A stretch of DNA of 64,000 bases from positions 36,127 through 100,126 of the forward strand of contig JANPBT010000074.1 in assembly GCA_031430575.1 (NCBI GenBank), in the 5' to 3' direction. The stretch comes from JANMDS01 sp031430575 (GTDB taxonomy: Bacteria > Pseudomonadota > Gammaproteobacteria > Burkholderiales > Casimicrobiaceae). Position numbers and translations under genes: made by a program. This document shows, in pieces, positions 62,192-64,000 of this stretch. The notes under the pieces are model-generated. The model did not search any database and was not told the DNA's origin. It saw only the letters and a list, made by a program, of their open reading frames with translations. Numbering within the stretch: the stretch's first letter is position 1; each line of letters begins with the position of its first letter.

Positions 62192-64000
62192 ATGTTCACA
62201 CAGACGCGAGTAGCGCGTGGCGTGTTGTTGGCTCTCAGCGGCGCATTTGCCGCTAGTGGCGCCGTAGCGCAGACCGATCCACAAAAGATTGAAAAAATTG
62301 AAATTACGGGCTCTTCGATTAAGCGGATCGACGCTGAATCGGCATTGCCTGTCACGGTCATCAAGCGCGAAGACATCGAAAAATTAGGCGCGACTTCTGC
62401 TGCCGAAATCATCGAGCGCATTTCAGCAAATAACGGCCAAGGCTATAGCCTTTCTGGCGCGATTGGCGATTCCGCCCGCCCGGGCTTTGCCGGCGCATCA
62501 TTGCGCGGCTTAGGCTCTACCAATACCCTGATTTTGCTTAACGGGCGTCGGATGGCTGTAAATGGTTTTGACGGCGGCGGCGTTAACCTCAACGCGATTC
62601 CGTCTGCAGCGATTGAGCGCATCGAAATCTTGCGCGACGGCGCGTCCGCGATTTACGGTACCGACGCAGTTGCCGGCGTGATCAACTTCATCACCCGTCG
62701 CGATTTCACTGGCGGTTTGGTCGATCTTGGCTACTACCAGCCAGAGCAGACAGGCGGCAAGAGCAAGCAAGCGACCGCGACGGTCGGCTTCGGCGACCTC
62801 GGTAAAAATGGATTTAACGTGCTCGGCGTGTTTGATTACCGTACCCGCGACAGCATCACCGCCGCGAGCCGGACTTATGCTAGAACGGCTTATCTGACCG
62901 GCGTCGACGTTAACGGCGGTGTATTTAATCGCTTAAGCTCCAATGCTTACCCTGCCAACATTTCAATTCCGGGTGTGGGTTTGCGTAGCCCAGCAGCAAA
63001 TCTTTACAACGCGGGCGCGGGTTGTTTGCCGCCTGCAAGCTACGGTATTAGCGCTACTGACAGCCGCTGCCGCTTTGACTATGCGAGCGTAATCGACATC
63101 TGGCCGTCTGCTGAAAACACCTCTTTCTTTGGCCGTGGCACCTGGCAGCTCAATGCCAACCACCAGTTTTTTGCTGAATACAGCTACGCTAAGCAAGAAT
63201 ACGTTTTCCGTATTTCCCCAACGCCTGTTTCTGAAGCAACGACGTTTAACGGCGATCCTGTTCAGCTCTTCCCAAACAGCAAATATTATCCAACCGCATG
63301 GTTGACGAAATTTTTCCCAGCTGAGCTCGGTCAACCGTTAAATCTCTACTGGCGCTCGATCTCTGTCGGCCCACGTACCAGTCAAGCCAATCTGACCGAA
63401 GATCGACTTTTAGTCGGCGCGAATGGTGTGATCGGTGGTTGGGATTACGCGGCTGGCTTAAATACCTCTAAGTCAAAAGCAATTGAGTCCTATCCGTCCG
63501 GTCAGCTCTCTGAAAAACGTACGATCGCGGCATTTGCCTCCGGCATTGTCAATCCGTTTGGCCCGCAAGATGCCGCTGGGCAAGCGCTGCTTGATGCAGC
63601 GCAAGTCATCGGCCCAGTGCGCGCATCGAAATCAACGCGCGACACCATCGACGGCAAGATTTCTCGCGAGCTATTCCAGATGCCAGCCGGTCCATTGGCA
63701 GCCGCCCTTGGCGCTGAGTATCGCAAAGAGAAATTTAACGACATCCCGGGCGCAGTGTTGGGCGCAGGCGACATTATCGGCGGCGGTGGTGATCAGCAGC
63801 CGGTCAATGGCAACCGCAAGGTGACCGCACTTTTCACTGAGCTCTCCGTTCCACTGCTAAAGAGCTTAGAAGCGCAGCTCGCAATTCGCCATGATCGTTA
63901 CAGCGATTTCGGTAACACAACCAATCCAAAAATTGGCCTGCGTTTCCAGCCTGTCAATCAAGTGCTTTTCCGTGGTTCGTATAACACCGGCTTCCGTGCG
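62192..64000 (+). CDS. TonB-dependent receptor, N-terminal part
   Basis: 603 codons to the window edge with no stop. The start is the ATG giving MFTQTRVARGVLLALSGAFAASGAVAQ, a signal peptide. A plug domain follows: KIEKIEITGSSIKRIDAESALPVTVIKRED, then GFAGASLRGLGSTNTLILLNGRRM, LNAIPSAAIERIEILRDGASAIYGTDAVAGVINFIT, all standard plug landmarks. The rest is the start of a 22-strand barrel. The last segment (RGSYNTGFRA) marks mid-barrel. This class imports siderophores, B12, sugars or peptides; the substrate is not readable. Cut by the window end. Confidence 0.93.
   Translation, partial: MFTQTRVARGVLLALSGAFAASGAVAQTDPQKIEKIEITGSSIKRIDAESALPVTVIKREDIEKLGATSAAEIIERISANNGQGYSLSGAIGDSARPGFAGASLRGLGSTNTLILLNGRRMAVNGFDGGGVNLNAIPSAAIERIEILRDGASAIYGTDAVAGVINFITRRDFTGGLVDLGYYQPEQTGGKSKQATATVGFGDLGKNGFNVLGVFDYRTRDSITAASRTYARTAYLTGVDVNGGVFNRLSSNAYPANISIPGVGLRSPAANLYNAGAGCLPPASYGISATDSRCRFDYASVIDIWPSAENTSFFGRGTWQLNANHQFFAEYSYAKQEYVFRISPTPVSEATTFNGDPVQLFPNSKYYPTAWLTKFFPAELGQPLNLYWRSISVGPRTSQANLTEDRLLVGANGVIGGWDYAAGLNTSKSKAIESYPSGQLSEKRTIAAFASGIVNPFGPQDAAGQALLDAAQVIGPVRASKSTRDTIDGKISRELFQMPAGPLAAALGAEYRKEKFNDIPGAVLGAGDIIGGGGDQQPVNGNRKVTALFTELSVPLLKSLEAQLAIRHDRYSDFGNTTNPKIGLRFQPVNQVLFRGSYNTGFRA

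Overview
The window reads as chromosome of a betaproteobacterium, probably Burkholderiales-like. This is inferred from gene order and family content: rho next to trxA with a zinc-free type B L31, the ffs-dnaX-ybaB-recR block, a PpsR/DUF299 protein, and a TctC-type binding protein. GC is moderate and coding density is high on both strands. I see no tRNA, rRNA, insertion sequence, phage gene or CRISPR array.

Layout. 1-2.9 kb: 5' part of a GT-C glycosyltransferase, rpmE2, rho, trxA (minus). 3.0-11.3 kb: a heavy-metal efflux operon (minus) with a His-rich leader protein, TolC-like channel, small membrane protein, HlyD adaptor, CDF transporter, HME-RND pump and small periplasmic protein. 11.4-19.8 kb: two paralogous orphan family-5 binding proteins, an MltF-like lytic transglycosylase, a FecCD permease with ATPase, and an MlrC-like M81 peptidase. 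19.8-29.4 kb: 4.5S RNA, dnaX, a monooxygenase-fold protein, ybaB, an amidohydrolase, a PhcB-like methyltransferase with a fatty-acid desaturase, recR and rlhA. 29.4-33.3 kb: an IclR regulator divergent from an HMG-CoA lyase-like protein, a CaiB/BaiF CoA-transferase and a TctC-like protein. 33.4-36.6 kb: cupredoxin-like protein, truncated haemoglobin, DUF3034 protein and an SMP-30 protein. 36.7-41.7 kb: racemase and an Frc-type sugar ABC operon with a ROK regulator. 41.7-49.8 kb: enoyl-CoA hydratase, HDAC-like deacetylase, GNAT, PD-(D/E)XK-like protein, ppsR, PHP phosphatase, nadE, a PII protein and mscL. 49.8-59.6 kb: a permease fused to a degenerate ABC ATPase, then an oligopeptide ABC operon that includes an M3 peptidase. 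59.8-64 kb: an S9 peptidase and the 5' part of a TonB-dependent receptor.

The outstanding feature is a short interspersed word, consensus ATACCTGCGGCGCAGATTT with core TACCTGCGGCGCAG. By hand I count 41 exact copies of its 13-base heart and 10 one-mismatch copies, about one per 1.25 kb, split evenly between strands (26 versus 25). Copies lie between genes and inside conserved genes. Seven times two copies face each other as long hairpins, several sitting where a terminator belongs. Density, strand balance, hairpin pairing and in-frame placement match the known DNA uptake sequences of Neisseriaceae (DUS) and Pasteurellaceae (USS), but the word is different. I propose it as a candidate uptake-sequence system; the window holds no competence genes, so function is inferred.

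A second theme is peptide use: three family-5 binding proteins, a full Opp system with a co-translated exported M3 peptidase, an M81 peptidase, an S9 peptidase and a TonB receptor point to a life on peptides. Unusual proteins include the dead-ATPase fusion, an OppC with three internal repeats in an extra loop, and an adaptor with an internal duplication.
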